The notes beneath the pieces are model-generated. The model worked only from the letters and a program-made list of their open reading frames with translations, made no database searches and was not told the origin of the DNA. A DNA stretch of 6,177 nucleotides from positions 1 through 6,177 of the forward strand of contig DITH01000020.1 of NCBI GenBank assembly GCA_002422745.1, in the 5' to 3' direction. A program made the position numbers and the translations under genes. Source of the stretch: Alphaproteobacteria bacterium UBA6189 (lineage in GTDB: Bacteria; Pseudomonadota; Alphaproteobacteria; Rickettsiales; UBA3002). Shown in pieces: positions 1 through 5,218 of the stretch; the first letter of the stretch is position 1, and every line of letters begins with the position of its first letter.

Positions 1-1122
1 ATGAGCCACGAACTGCGCACCCCGCTCAATGCCATTCTGGGGATGAGCGAGGCTCTCGCCATGGGAGTCTATGGCGAATTGAACACCCGCCAACTCGAGT
101 CGCTCAAGCGCGTGGAGGACAGCGGGCGCCACCTTCTCTCCCTCATCAACGACATCCTTGACCTTGCCAAGATCGAGGCTGGTCGCGTCGTGCTGGAATC
201 GGAAACGGTTCGCGTGCCCGATCTGATTGCCAGTGTGGCCCGCTTGCTGGAGGAAAATGCCAAGGCCAGAGGGATCAGCCTGAGCGCCCAGGTGGACCCC
301 CATGCTCCGGAGATCGAGGCCGACCCTCGTCGCCTTCGCCAGATCCTGCTCAACCTGCTCAGCAACGCCCTCAAGTTCACCGAGAGGGGCGGCTCCGTCC
401 GGCTCACCACCCGGCTCGATGCCCCCAACATGAGGCTGATTTTCGAGATCGCAGACACCGGTGAGGGGATCCCTGCGGATAAAATCGACCTGCTCTTTCG
501 ACCCTTTACCCAGCTGGAATCCACCCTCACCAAACGTCATGGGGGGACCGGTCTCGGCTTGTCCATCGTCAAGCGCCTCGCAGAAATGCACGGCGGCGAG
601 ATCAAGGTGGCCAGCAAGCCGGGTGAAGGCAGCACCTTCAGCCTTGCACTCCCCTGGCCTCCCGCCAAACCATCCTCTCCCGCAGTTCTTGTTGGATCAC
701 TGAGCTCGGCAGCCACCTTCAACAGCGGCAGCCTGCACCGAATCCTTGTGGTGGAGGACAACGAAAGCAACACCGCAGTGATCCGCGATTTTCTCGAGTC
801 GACCGGATACAGCGTGGAAGTGGCCACCAATGGGGCAGAGGCCGTTCGCCTGGTTGAGCAGGAGACCTTTTCCATGATCCTGATGGATGTGCAAATGCCC
901 GAGATGGACGGCATCGCCGCCACCGAAGCCATCCGTTTGTGGGAAGGTGAACAAAACCGCACGGCATGCCCCATTATTGGCATGACGGCGCACGCCTTAA
1001 AAGGCGACCGCGAACGTTGCCTGCGCGCCGGTATGGATGATTATCTCAGTAAGCCCTTCCAGCCGCGCGAACTTGAAGAGAAACTCCAGCGTTATTGCCA
1101 GCAGCTGGGACTCGCGGCATAA
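1..1122 (+). CDS. Hybrid sensor histidine kinase with C-terminal receiver domain, 5'-truncated
   Basis: The visible 373 residues are the catalytic core and receiver of a hybrid sensor kinase. The ATG at base 1 is almost certainly an internal Met of the H-box (MSHELRTPLN), so the sensory and membrane part lies outside the window. In order: HisKA with phosphoacceptor His3; an HATPase domain with N-box (LLNLLSNALKF, Asn118/Asn122), G1 (DTGEGIP, 152-158), F-box (LFRPF, 165-169) and G2 (GGTGLGL, 181-187); a Pro/Ser-rich linker at about 218-245; then a receiver at about 248-368 with acidic pair Glu252/Asp253, phosphoacceptor Asp296 (MDVQMPEMDG), Thr329 and Lys351. All key residues are present, so kinase and receiver should both be active. 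By family rule, ATP-derived phosphate passes from His3 to Asp296 and then to an Hpt protein or another regulator; none is in the window. Lysine codons are mostly AAG (8 of 13), unlike aguA, where all are AAA. The signal sensed cannot be told. Confidence 0.96.
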   Translation: MSHELRTPLNAILGMSEALAMGVYGELNTRQLESLKRVEDSGRHLLSLINDILDLAKIEAGRVVLESETVRVPDLIASVARLLEENAKARGISLSAQVDPHAPEIEADPRRLRQILLNLLSNALKFTERGGSVRLTTRLDAPNMRLIFEIADTGEGIPADKIDLLFRPFTQLESTLTKRHGGTGLGLSIVKRLAEMHGGEIKVASKPGEGSTFSLALPWPPAKPSSPAVLVGSLSSAATFNSGSLHRILVVEDNESNTAVIRDFLESTGYSVEVATNGAEAVRLVEQETFSMILMDVQMPEMDGIAATEAIRLWEGEQNRTACPIIGMTAHALKGDRERCLRAGMDDYLSKPFQPRELEEKLQRYCQQLGLAA

Positions 1123-1241
1123 AGACGCGTTCTTTAGCCTCTCCTGATATTTCCTTCGGGCAATCCCATCGCGGTTTAAGTCGAACCCTCCGATAGTGGG
1201 GCCGTGCGCACTGCGCATGCAAACCAACGAAGGAGAAGATT

Positions 1242-1589
1242 ATGTCGATTCGTACCCTTGCGGTGACTGCCTCGACCCTCGCCGTGATGGCGATGGCTGG
1301 TGCCGCCCAGGCCAATGATTACAAGCATGGCCGCCATTACAACGAAGGCCGTAGCTATGAAAGCAACACGGTGCATAAAGGCCAAAGCGCCCAAGTCAAC
1401 CGTAGCCATAACTACAGCAAGTTTGAAAACCGTGAACGCGGCAAGCCGGAAAGCTGGAATACCATGTATCCGAGCGAACGCCCGATTACCGGCAGCCGGT
1501 TAGGCGCGGTGGTTCAGAAAGGCAACTCGGCCACGACGCAGGATATGACGCATTTCTCCGAACGTCGCGGCGAAACGACTTTCCGTTAG
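1242..1589 (+). CDS. Small secreted protein of unknown function (115 aa)
   Basis: I do not recognise this family. The start is set by a strong ribosome binding site (AAGGAGA, 1230-1236) five bases before the ATG. Residues 1-24 form a clear Sec signal peptide: a short basic N-terminus (MSIR), an Ala/Val/Leu/Met-rich core and an AQA|ND signal peptidase I site after Ala24. The mature part, about 91 residues, is very hydrophilic and rich in Asn, Ser, Arg, His, Tyr and Gly. It has no Cys and no second membrane segment, which points to a soluble, basic, perhaps partly disordered periplasmic or exported protein. The 119-base gap after the kinase stop suggests its own promoter, but I found no convincing -35/-10 pair. 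A hairpin begins 17 bases after the stop codon. Coding status rests on the RBS plus signal peptide; the function is unknown. Confidence 0.8.
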   Translation: MSIRTLAVTASTLAVMAMAGAAQANDYKHGRHYNEGRSYESNTVHKGQSAQVNRSHNYSKFENRERGKPESWNTMYPSERPITGSRLGAVVQKGNSATTQDMTHFSERRGETTFR

Positions 1590-1605
1590 TTCTTTGTGCG
1601 AAGAA

Positions 1606-1645
1606 TGATCACGCCGACTGCGAGCAATCGTGGTCGGCGTGATTG
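1606..1645 (+). terminator. Long 3' hairpin with GCAA tetraloop after the secreted-protein gene
   Basis: An 11-base perfect inverted repeat (ATCACGCCGAC 1608-1618, GTCGGCGTGAT 1633-1643) extends on plus-strand RNA to an 18-pair stem, 1606-1623 with 1628-1645. The inner part continues through two G-U pairs and three Watson-Crick pairs to a GCAA loop (1624-1627). The four G-U pairs would be A-C mismatches in minus-strand RNA, so the structure favours the plus-strand transcript. No T-tract follows on the plus strand, so it is not a textbook intrinsic terminator. It may protect the mRNA 3' end or stop transcription before the oppositely oriented tRNA. On the minus strand the 11-base stem is followed by CATTCTTCGC, so it could also help end the tRNA transcript. 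Confidence 0.55.
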
Positions 1646-1649
1646 CGTC

Positions 1650-1726
1650 TGGCGCGCCCAGCAGGACTCGAACCTGCAACCGCTCGCTTAGAAGGCGAGT
1701 GCTCTATCCAGTTGAGCTATGGGCGC
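1650..1726 (-). tRNA. tRNA-Arg (anticodon UCU), CCA encoded
   Basis: Read on the minus strand from 1726, the sequence folds as a full cloverleaf of 74 bases plus an encoded CCA (1652-1650). The acceptor stem is GCGCCCA/TGGGCGC with discriminator G, the D-stem GCTC/GAGC, the anticodon stem CTCGC/GCGAG, the loop CTTCTAA, and the T-stem GCAGG/CCTGC with loop TTCGAGT. All stems are perfectly paired. The anticodon TCT (1692-1690) reads AGA, and AGG by wobble, as arginine. The 5' end lies 9 bases downstream of the MAPEG stop codon on the same strand, so either the promoter sits inside that gene or the tRNA is cut out of a shared transcript. Confidence 0.97.
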
Positions 1727-1735
1727 GTCGCCCCA

Positions 1736-2155
1736 TTAAAGGGAAATTCCCGTCCATTGCCAGAGCAAAAGCGCCGCGCCGGCACCTATGCTACCGAGCG
1801 TAAGCAACATGCCGCCGGCGCGAAACAGGTAGTTTTGCGACCGCGGTTCGGCCACGAGGATACCGTACGCATGCAGCACGCGACCCACCAGTAAGGCAAG
1901 ACCAAGCGCATGCAGCATCAGGGCCGTCACGCCAAGCAGTCCGCCCATCAGCAGGATCAGCAGGCAAAATGGTACATACTCGATAAAATTAGCGTGGGCA
2001 CGGGCCGAACGCACGAGTGCGGCATGTTCGCCATAGCCGATGCCGATCCGCTCGCGACGGCGGAAATTGGCGGTGCGCATGGACAGGTACAGATAGAACA
2101 CGGCCAGCGCCCCTGTGTAGGGAGCAAGGGCGGCGACGGCGAGGGCAGGGAGCAT
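1736..2155 (-). CDS. MAPEG-family integral membrane protein (139 aa)
   Basis: This is a small inner-membrane protein of the MAPEG superfamily (membrane-associated proteins in eicosanoid and glutathione metabolism), in the YecN-like bacterial group. Four hydrophobic stretches fit the family fold: about 3-26, 61-80, 82-101 and 112-134. The hallmark RAHANFIEYVP (residues 52-62: Arg52, His54, Asn56, Glu59, Pro62) and the later GRVLHAYG (91-98) are both present. The length is typical. The start is supported by GGAGG (complement of 2161-2165) five bases before the ATG. Some relatives are glutathione transferases or peroxidases, but bacterial members of this type mostly lack a proven substrate, so no reaction is assigned. 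The gene is divergent from aguB across a 72-base gap and runs toward the tRNA-Arg on the same strand. Confidence 0.9.
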   Translation of the reverse strand: MLPALAVAALAPYTGALAVFYLYLSMRTANFRRRERIGIGYGEHAALVRSARAHANFIEYVPFCLLILLMGGLLGVTALMLHALGLALLVGRVLHAYGILVAEPRSQNYLFRAGGMLLTLGSIGAGAALLLWQWTGISL

Positions 2156-2181
2156 GGAAGCCTCCGTAAAGGTGAATGGAT

Positions 2182-2209
2182 GCTATAGCATATTGCGCGG
2201 CAAGCTCAA
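2182..2209 (-). promoter_or_regulatory. Probable promoter of the MAPEG gene, with -10 in a palindrome
   Basis: On the minus strand, TTGAGC (complement of 2204-2209) and TATAGC (complement of 2182-2187) are separated by 16 bases; each matches 4 of 6 sigma-70 consensus positions. The predicted start is about 2175, giving a leader of about 20 bases that includes the GGAGG site. The -10 lies inside the perfect palindrome TGCTATAGCA (2181-2190), so the same bases could offer a -10 to the divergent aguB gene, although no good plus-strand -35 is seen. Confidence 0.4.
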
Positions 2210-2227
2210 ACCTGCTACCTGCGCGCC

Positions 2228-3118
2228 ATGAAAACCATGCAGCCCTATATGATCGGCATCATCCAGATGGCGATGCAACCGGAACCCGCGGCTAATATGA
2301 AGCGGGCCGAGGAATTGTTACGTGAAGCCAAAGCGAAAGGTGTGCAGGTCGCCTGCCTGCCCGAGCTGTTTCGCAGCTATTATTTCTGCCAGACGGAAAA
2401 TCACGATTATTTCGATCTGGCCGAGCCGATTCCCGGCCCGAGCACGCAGTTTTTCAGCGCACTCGCCAAAGAGCTCGAGATGGTGATCGTCACCTCATTG
2501 TTTGAGCGGCGCACGGCGGGCATGTATCATAATACCGCCGTCGTGTTCGATGCCGATGGCACGGATCTCGGCATGTACCGTAAAATGCACATCCCCGACG
2601 ACCCCCGCTACTACGAGAAATTTTATTTCACCCCGGGCGATCTCGGCTTTAAGAATTTTGACACTAAATTCGGCCGCATCGGCGTGCTGATCTGCTGGGA
2701 CCAGTGGTTCCCCGAAGCCGCTCGCCTGACCGCCATGCAGGGCGCCAGCGTGATTTTCTACCCCACCGCAATCGGTTGGCATCCGGACGAAAAATCCGAT
2801 TACGGCGATGAGCAGTGGAACAAATGGCAAACCGTCATGCGTGGGCACGCGGTAGCGAACAATGTGTTCATCGCCGCACCCAACCGGATCGGGTTGGAGA
2901 AGGATACCGACGGTGGCGGGCTGGAATTCTTCGGCCATAGCTTCATCTGCGACAGTTCGGGCCGTTATATCGACCAGGCCGACGATCGGTTCGAAGGAGT
3001 GCTGACAGCGGTCATCGACCCGAAAAAAGTAGAAACCCAGCGCCAGCACTGGCCGTATTTCCGCGATCGCCGCATCGATGCATATGGCAAGATCCTGCAG
3101 CATCCGGATGCCTATTAA
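2228..3118 (+). CDS. aguB: N-carbamoylputrescine amidohydrolase
   Basis: This cytoplasmic nitrilase-superfamily enzyme hydrolyses N-carbamoylputrescine to putrescine, CO2 and ammonia, the last step of the agmatine route. At 296 residues it has the usual family length. The catalytic triad is visible: Glu46 (CLPELF), Lys119 (YRKMHIPDDP) and nucleophile Cys156 (LICWDQWFPEAAR). The DQWFPEAAR, PTAIGW and GHSFI segments and the C-terminal YFRDRRIDAYG are typical of AguB rather than of other carbon-nitrogen hydrolases. The start is uncertain: no Shine-Dalgarno sequence precedes the ATG at 2228, nor the in-frame ATGs at 2237 and 2249, and the conserved fold begins near residue 9. A leaderless or weakly initiated mRNA is possible. 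Its stop overlaps the aguA start (TAATG), so the two are one operon. It is divergent from the MAPEG gene. Confidence 0.95.
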   Translation: MKTMQPYMIGIIQMAMQPEPAANMKRAEELLREAKAKGVQVACLPELFRSYYFCQTENHDYFDLAEPIPGPSTQFFSALAKELEMVIVTSLFERRTAGMYHNTAVVFDADGTDLGMYRKMHIPDDPRYYEKFYFTPGDLGFKNFDTKFGRIGVLICWDQWFPEAARLTAMQGASVIFYPTAIGWHPDEKSDYGDEQWNKWQTVMRGHAVANNVFIAAPNRIGLEKDTDGGGLEFFGHSFICDSSGRYIDQADDRFEGVLTAVIDPKKVETQRQHWPYFRDRRIDAYGKILQHPDAY

Positions 3119-4164
3119 TGGCCGCCGCTGCGCAATTTCGCATGCCTGCCGAATGGGCACCGCAAACGCGCACGTGGCTTGCCTGGCCGCACCAGAAAGC
3201 GGATTGGCCGGGTAAATTCGAGCCGATCCCATGGGTGTTTGCCGAGATTGCGCGCCATGTTACGGCCGGGCAACGGCTGGGGTTGGTGGTAAATGATGCT
3301 GCAGCAAAACGTGCAGCAAAAAAAGTTTTGCAGCGCAGCAATGTTAACCTGACGCAGGTGGATTTCCTCATCGCTCCAACCGATCGCGGCTGGATGCGCG
3401 ATTGCGGCGCGATCTGGGTACACGAAGCCGGTGGTGAGCTGATCGGACTGGATTGGGGCTTCAACGGCTGGGCGAAATATCCCAACCATAAAGCCGATAA
3501 CCAGCTGCCGGCGCACATGCTGTCCAAAAGCGGCCATGCCGGGCTTGCCCCCACCTATAAAAAACGTACGGTGGTGTTGGAAGGCGGCGGCATCGAAGTG
3601 GATGGCGAAGGCAGTATTCTCGTGACGGAAGAATGGCTCCTTTCCAAACAGCAGGTGCGCAACAAAGGCTTCACCCGTACTGATTACGAGGCGATTTTTG
3701 CACAGTATTTGGGCGCCACCAACACCATCTGGCTTGAGGCCGGGATTGTCGGCGATGACACGCACGGCCATGTCGATGACATCACCCGCTTCGTGGCGCC
3801 GGGAAAAATCGTCACGGCGGTAGAAAGTGACAAAGCCGACGCCAATTATGCGCTGCTGCAGGAAAATCTGAAACGGCTGAAAAAAGCCCGCGACGCGCAG
3901 GGCAAAACATTCGAAGTGATTGCATTGCCGATGCCGCGCCCGGTGATCTTCGATGGGGAGCGGCTACCGGCGAGTTACGCCAATTTCCTCATCTGCAATC
4001 ATGCGGTGCTGGTGCCAGTCTTTAACGACCCGGCGGACGCACAAGCACTCACGATTTTGCAGGCATGTTTCCCGACCCGGCAGGTCATTGGCATTTACGC
4101 CCGCGACCTGGTGTGGGGCCTCGGCACCCTCCACTGCCTCACTCAGCAGGAGCCGGCGGCCTAA
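3118..4164 (+). CDS. aguA: Agmatine deiminase
   Basis: This cytoplasmic enzyme of the guanidino-group-modifying (peptidylarginine deiminase-like) family converts agmatine to N-carbamoylputrescine and ammonia, the substrate of the upstream aguB product. The 348 residues match the family size. Visible signatures are the N-terminal MPAEWAPQTRTWLAWP, WMRDCGA with Asp95, the EGGG segment (155-158), GDDTHGHVDD with His218, and the C-terminal GLGTLHCLTQQEP with nucleophile Cys340. The start ATG shares its A with the aguB stop codon (TAATG), which implies translational coupling; an in-frame ATG at 3142 just before PAEW has no ribosome binding site either. Lysine codons are all AAA. The 3' end overlaps by 4 bases the end of a small minus-strand gene, and a hairpin starts two bases after the stop. 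Distant relatives act on peptidyl-arginine, but the aguB linkage makes agmatine the likely substrate. Confidence 0.95.
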   Translation: MAAAAQFRMPAEWAPQTRTWLAWPHQKADWPGKFEPIPWVFAEIARHVTAGQRLGLVVNDAAAKRAAKKVLQRSNVNLTQVDFLIAPTDRGWMRDCGAIWVHEAGGELIGLDWGFNGWAKYPNHKADNQLPAHMLSKSGHAGLAPTYKKRTVVLEGGGIEVDGEGSILVTEEWLLSKQQVRNKGFTRTDYEAIFAQYLGATNTIWLEAGIVGDDTHGHVDDITRFVAPGKIVTAVESDKADANYALLQENLKRLKKARDAQGKTFEVIALPMPRPVIFDGERLPASYANFLICNHAVLVPVFNDPADAQALTILQACFPTRQVIGIYARDLVWGLGTLHCLTQQEPAA

Positions 4165-4286
4165 ACCGCGAGGTAACTCGCGGCCAACACGGCGAGCAAG
4201 CACCAGCCAAAAGCCAGGTGACGCCGATAAATACGCCGCAGCGATTGCGCACTGGGGGGTAGGGGTTGTTTCTTGCTTGCCGACAT
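4161..4286 (-). CDS. Putative 41-aa single-span membrane microprotein
   Basis: I do not recognise this as a named family. The ATG at 4286 is preceded at five bases by GGGAG (complement of 4292-4296). The same frame opens upstream at 4343, but that longer start has no ribosome binding site and its extra residues (MVLRSFMMLHHPTKK...) look like read-through of the leader. The 41-residue product has a polar, proline-containing head (about 1-15), a basic cluster LRRIYRRH (16-23), then one hydrophobic helix (about 24-41) that ends right at the C-terminus. The positive-inside rule predicts the N-terminus in the cytoplasm, giving a tail-anchored shape. It lies 81 bases downstream of the luxR-type gene on the same strand and may be co-transcribed with it. 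Its stop codon overlaps the aguA stop (4161-4164). Without homologues the coding call is an inference. Confidence 0.5.
   Translation of the reverse strand: MSASKKQPLPPSAQSLRRIYRRHLAFGWCLLAVLAASYLAV
4166..4183 (+). terminator. Hairpin with GUAA tetraloop directly after aguA
   Basis: CCGCGAG (4166-4172) and CTCGCGG (4177-4183) form a perfect 7-pair, GC-rich stem around a GTAA loop, two bases after the aguA stop codon. The loop is GNRA-type on the plus-strand RNA. No T-tract follows, so it is better read as a 3'-end or mRNA-stability hairpin of the aguBA transcript than as a classical intrinsic terminator. The same bases encode the C-terminal residues of the opposing 41-aa gene. Confidence 0.4.
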
Positions 4287-4291
4287 AGAAT

Positions 4292-4296
4292 CTCCC
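4292..4296 (-). promoter_or_regulatory. Ribosome binding site that sets the start of the 41-aa gene
   Basis: GGGAG on the minus strand lies five bases before the ATG at 4286. It is what argues for the short 41-codon reading over the longer open frame starting at 4343. Confidence 0.5.
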
Positions 4297-4310
4297 GGTT
4301 TTTTTGTGGG

Positions 4311-4325
4311 ATGATGAAGCATCAT
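4311..4325. repeat. 15-base dyad ATGATG-AAG-CATCAT between the luxR-type gene and the 41-aa gene
   Basis: This is a perfect 6-3-6 inverted repeat. It sits 25 bases upstream of the small gene's start and overlaps a -10-like TATGAT (complement of 4321-4326), for which no good -35 is seen. No T-run follows it on either strand in a position expected of a terminator. It could be an operator or a weak hairpin; the function is not established. Confidence 0.3.
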
Positions 4326-4367
4326 AAAAGAACGCAAAACCATAGATAGCTGGGAACCTGCCTAGCG

Positions 4368-5096
4368 TTATGGATTGATGAGTTTGAGGCCAACGGCCTT
4401 CAGCACGGCGCAGGTGCGGCTCGACACATCCAGCTTGCGAAACGACGACGCCAGATGAAATTCCACCGTCTTTTCGGAAATACCGAGAATCGTGGCGATC
4501 ACCCGGTTGCTTTTACCCTGCGAGCACCAGATCAACATCTCTTTTTCACGGGCAGAAAGTTCGACATTCGGCAGACGAAGTTCTTCCTCCCAGAGAATGG
4601 AAGAGCGGCGCAATTGGAACTGATTGCACAGGGCAAACAGTTCCCCCAGCGCCTGCTGGTCGTAGCGTGCATCGGCATGCGGGCTTGCCAGTGACATGCC
4701 GACAAGGGCGCGGTCGCAGCTTTGCACAGCGGTACCAACGCCGGACTTCATGCCGAACTGTTCGCGCGTTTCCATTACTTCGCGTTGCTTGCGGGTGAGA
4801 GCCAGCACACTGACCTCCGCCCAGCTGAACGGACGGCGGCGATGGGAAAACAGACGGTAGACCGGGTCATGGTCGATGAAATTACGCTGCTCGTAAACAT
4901 CGAAAAATTCGCGGCTGTAATGCGGTCCGTCGGCCATCACATGATGACTTTCAGCGCGGAGCCCATCGGTCGTAAAACTGCAGAATTTAGTATAACCAAA
5001 CACGGCAATGCTGTCGATAAAGAGACTTACCAAGTCCTCGACCGTCGCCTGTTGGTGCGATTGGTCGATAAATTCCATAATATTTGTCGCAGGCAT
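4368..5096 (-). CDS. LuxR-family regulator with autoinducer-binding domain (solo in this window)
   Basis: This 242-residue transcription factor has the TraR/LuxR layout: an N-terminal autoinducer-binding domain (about 10-160) and a C-terminal LuxR-type helix-turn-helix (about 178-242). In TraR numbering, Tyr61, Asp70, Pro71, Trp85 and Gly113 are kept (here Tyr68, Asp77, Pro78, Trp92, Gly119), and so are the DNA-binding-domain residues Glu178, Leu182 and Gly188 (here Glu184, Leu188, Gly194). Trp57 is replaced by Phe64. The start is the ATG at 5096, with GGAGG six bases upstream; a GTG at 5099 would leave only three. No luxI-type synthase is present, so it is a solo as far as visible. It should bind DNA as a dimer in response to an acyl-homoserine lactone or a related small molecule; the Phe change makes the ligand uncertain. 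The upstream region carries a lux-box-sized dyad at 5199-5218. It is convergent with aguBA. Confidence 0.92.
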   Translation of the reverse strand: MPATNIMEFIDQSHQQATVEDLVSLFIDSIAVFGYTKFCSFTTDGLRAESHHVMADGPHYSREFFDVYEQRNFIDHDPVYRLFSHRRRPFSWAEVSVLALTRKQREVMETREQFGMKSGVGTAVQSCDRALVGMSLASPHADARYDQQALGELFALCNQFQLRRSSILWEEELRLPNVELSAREKEMLIWCSQGKSNRVIATILGISEKTVEFHLASSFRKLDVSSRTCAVLKAVGLKLINP

Positions 5097-5102
5097 CACG
5101 CC

Positions 5103-5107
5103 CCTCC
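5103..5107 (-). promoter_or_regulatory. Ribosome binding site deciding the start of the luxR-type gene
   Basis: GGAGG on the minus strand is six bases from the ATG at 5096 but only three from the GTG at 5099, favouring the ATG. Confidence 0.6.
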
Positions 5108-5155
5108 ATGCAAATGTTAGTGCAATGAAGAAACGGTTCCGCTGCGACGGAATCC

Positions 5156-5174
5156 GTGTCGGTAAAGTGTCGGT
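5156..5174. repeat. Tandem GTGTCGGT repeats with 11-base period in the leader of the luxR-type gene
   Basis: GTGTCGGT occurs at 5156-5163 and again at 5167-5174, about one helical turn apart, on the same face of the DNA. Just beside them is an imperfect dyad, TTCCG-N6-CGGAA (5137-5141 and 5148-5152). These lie 40-80 bases upstream of the regulator's start. They may be half-sites for a protein or parts of the 5' leader; no function is shown. Confidence 0.3.
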
Positions 5175-5198
5175 GCGTCACCTTACCATGCAGTAGGT

Positions 5199-5218
5199 TC
5201 ATGCATCTTGTTGCATGA
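5199..5218. promoter_or_regulatory. Lux-box-like 20-base inverted repeat upstream of the luxR-type gene
   Basis: TCATGCA-N6-TGCATGA is a perfect 7-6-7 dyad spanning 20 bases, the size of known lux/tra boxes. After one mismatch the symmetry resumes as AGG (5195-5197) with CCT (5220-5222), making a 28-base element. A further CATGCA lies at 5187-5192 and CCTTACC repeats flank it (5181-5187, 5220-5226). It is centred about 112 bases upstream of the regulator's start codon, between that gene and the end of the phosphomannomutase gene. Binding by the adjacent LuxR protein, hence autoregulation, is an inference from size, symmetry and position. Confidence 0.45.

Noticed and set aside
69..983. Long minus-strand frames opposite the hybrid kinase
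   Set aside because: They are Ser/Arg-rich shadow translations of a conserved two-domain protein, with no motif of their own.
1151..1161. TTCG-loop hairpin after the kinase gene
   Set aside because: Only two base pairs support it and no T-run follows.
1182..1206. EcfG-like promoter (CGAAC-N16-CGTG) before the secreted-protein gene
   Set aside because: It matches the alphaproteobacterial general-stress consensus (GGAAC-N16/17-CGTT) only partly, with one mismatch in each box; chance cannot be excluded.
1653..1680. tRNA-Arg 3' end as an attachment site for an integrated element
   Set aside because: There is no integrase gene and no second copy of the tRNA 3' end within the window.
1643..1894. 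Plus-strand reading frame of 83 codons (MRLARPAGLEPATARLEG...)
   Set aside because: It is the antisense of the tRNA-Arg gene and the MAPEG gene. The RPAGLEPATARLEG string is a well-known spurious translation across tRNA genes.
1650..4164. Functional arginine theme linking tRNA-Arg with agmatine catabolism
   Set aside because: They are on different strands and in separate transcripts; proximity alone is weak evidence and probably coincidence.
4161..4343. 60-codon version of the small membrane protein starting at 4343
   Set aside because: It has no ribosome binding site at the upstream ATG; the GGGAG before 4286 supports the 41-codon form.
4722..5120. Plus-strand frame of 132 codons opposite the luxR-type gene
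   Set aside because: It lies antisense to a clearly conserved LuxR protein and shows no domain or RBS.
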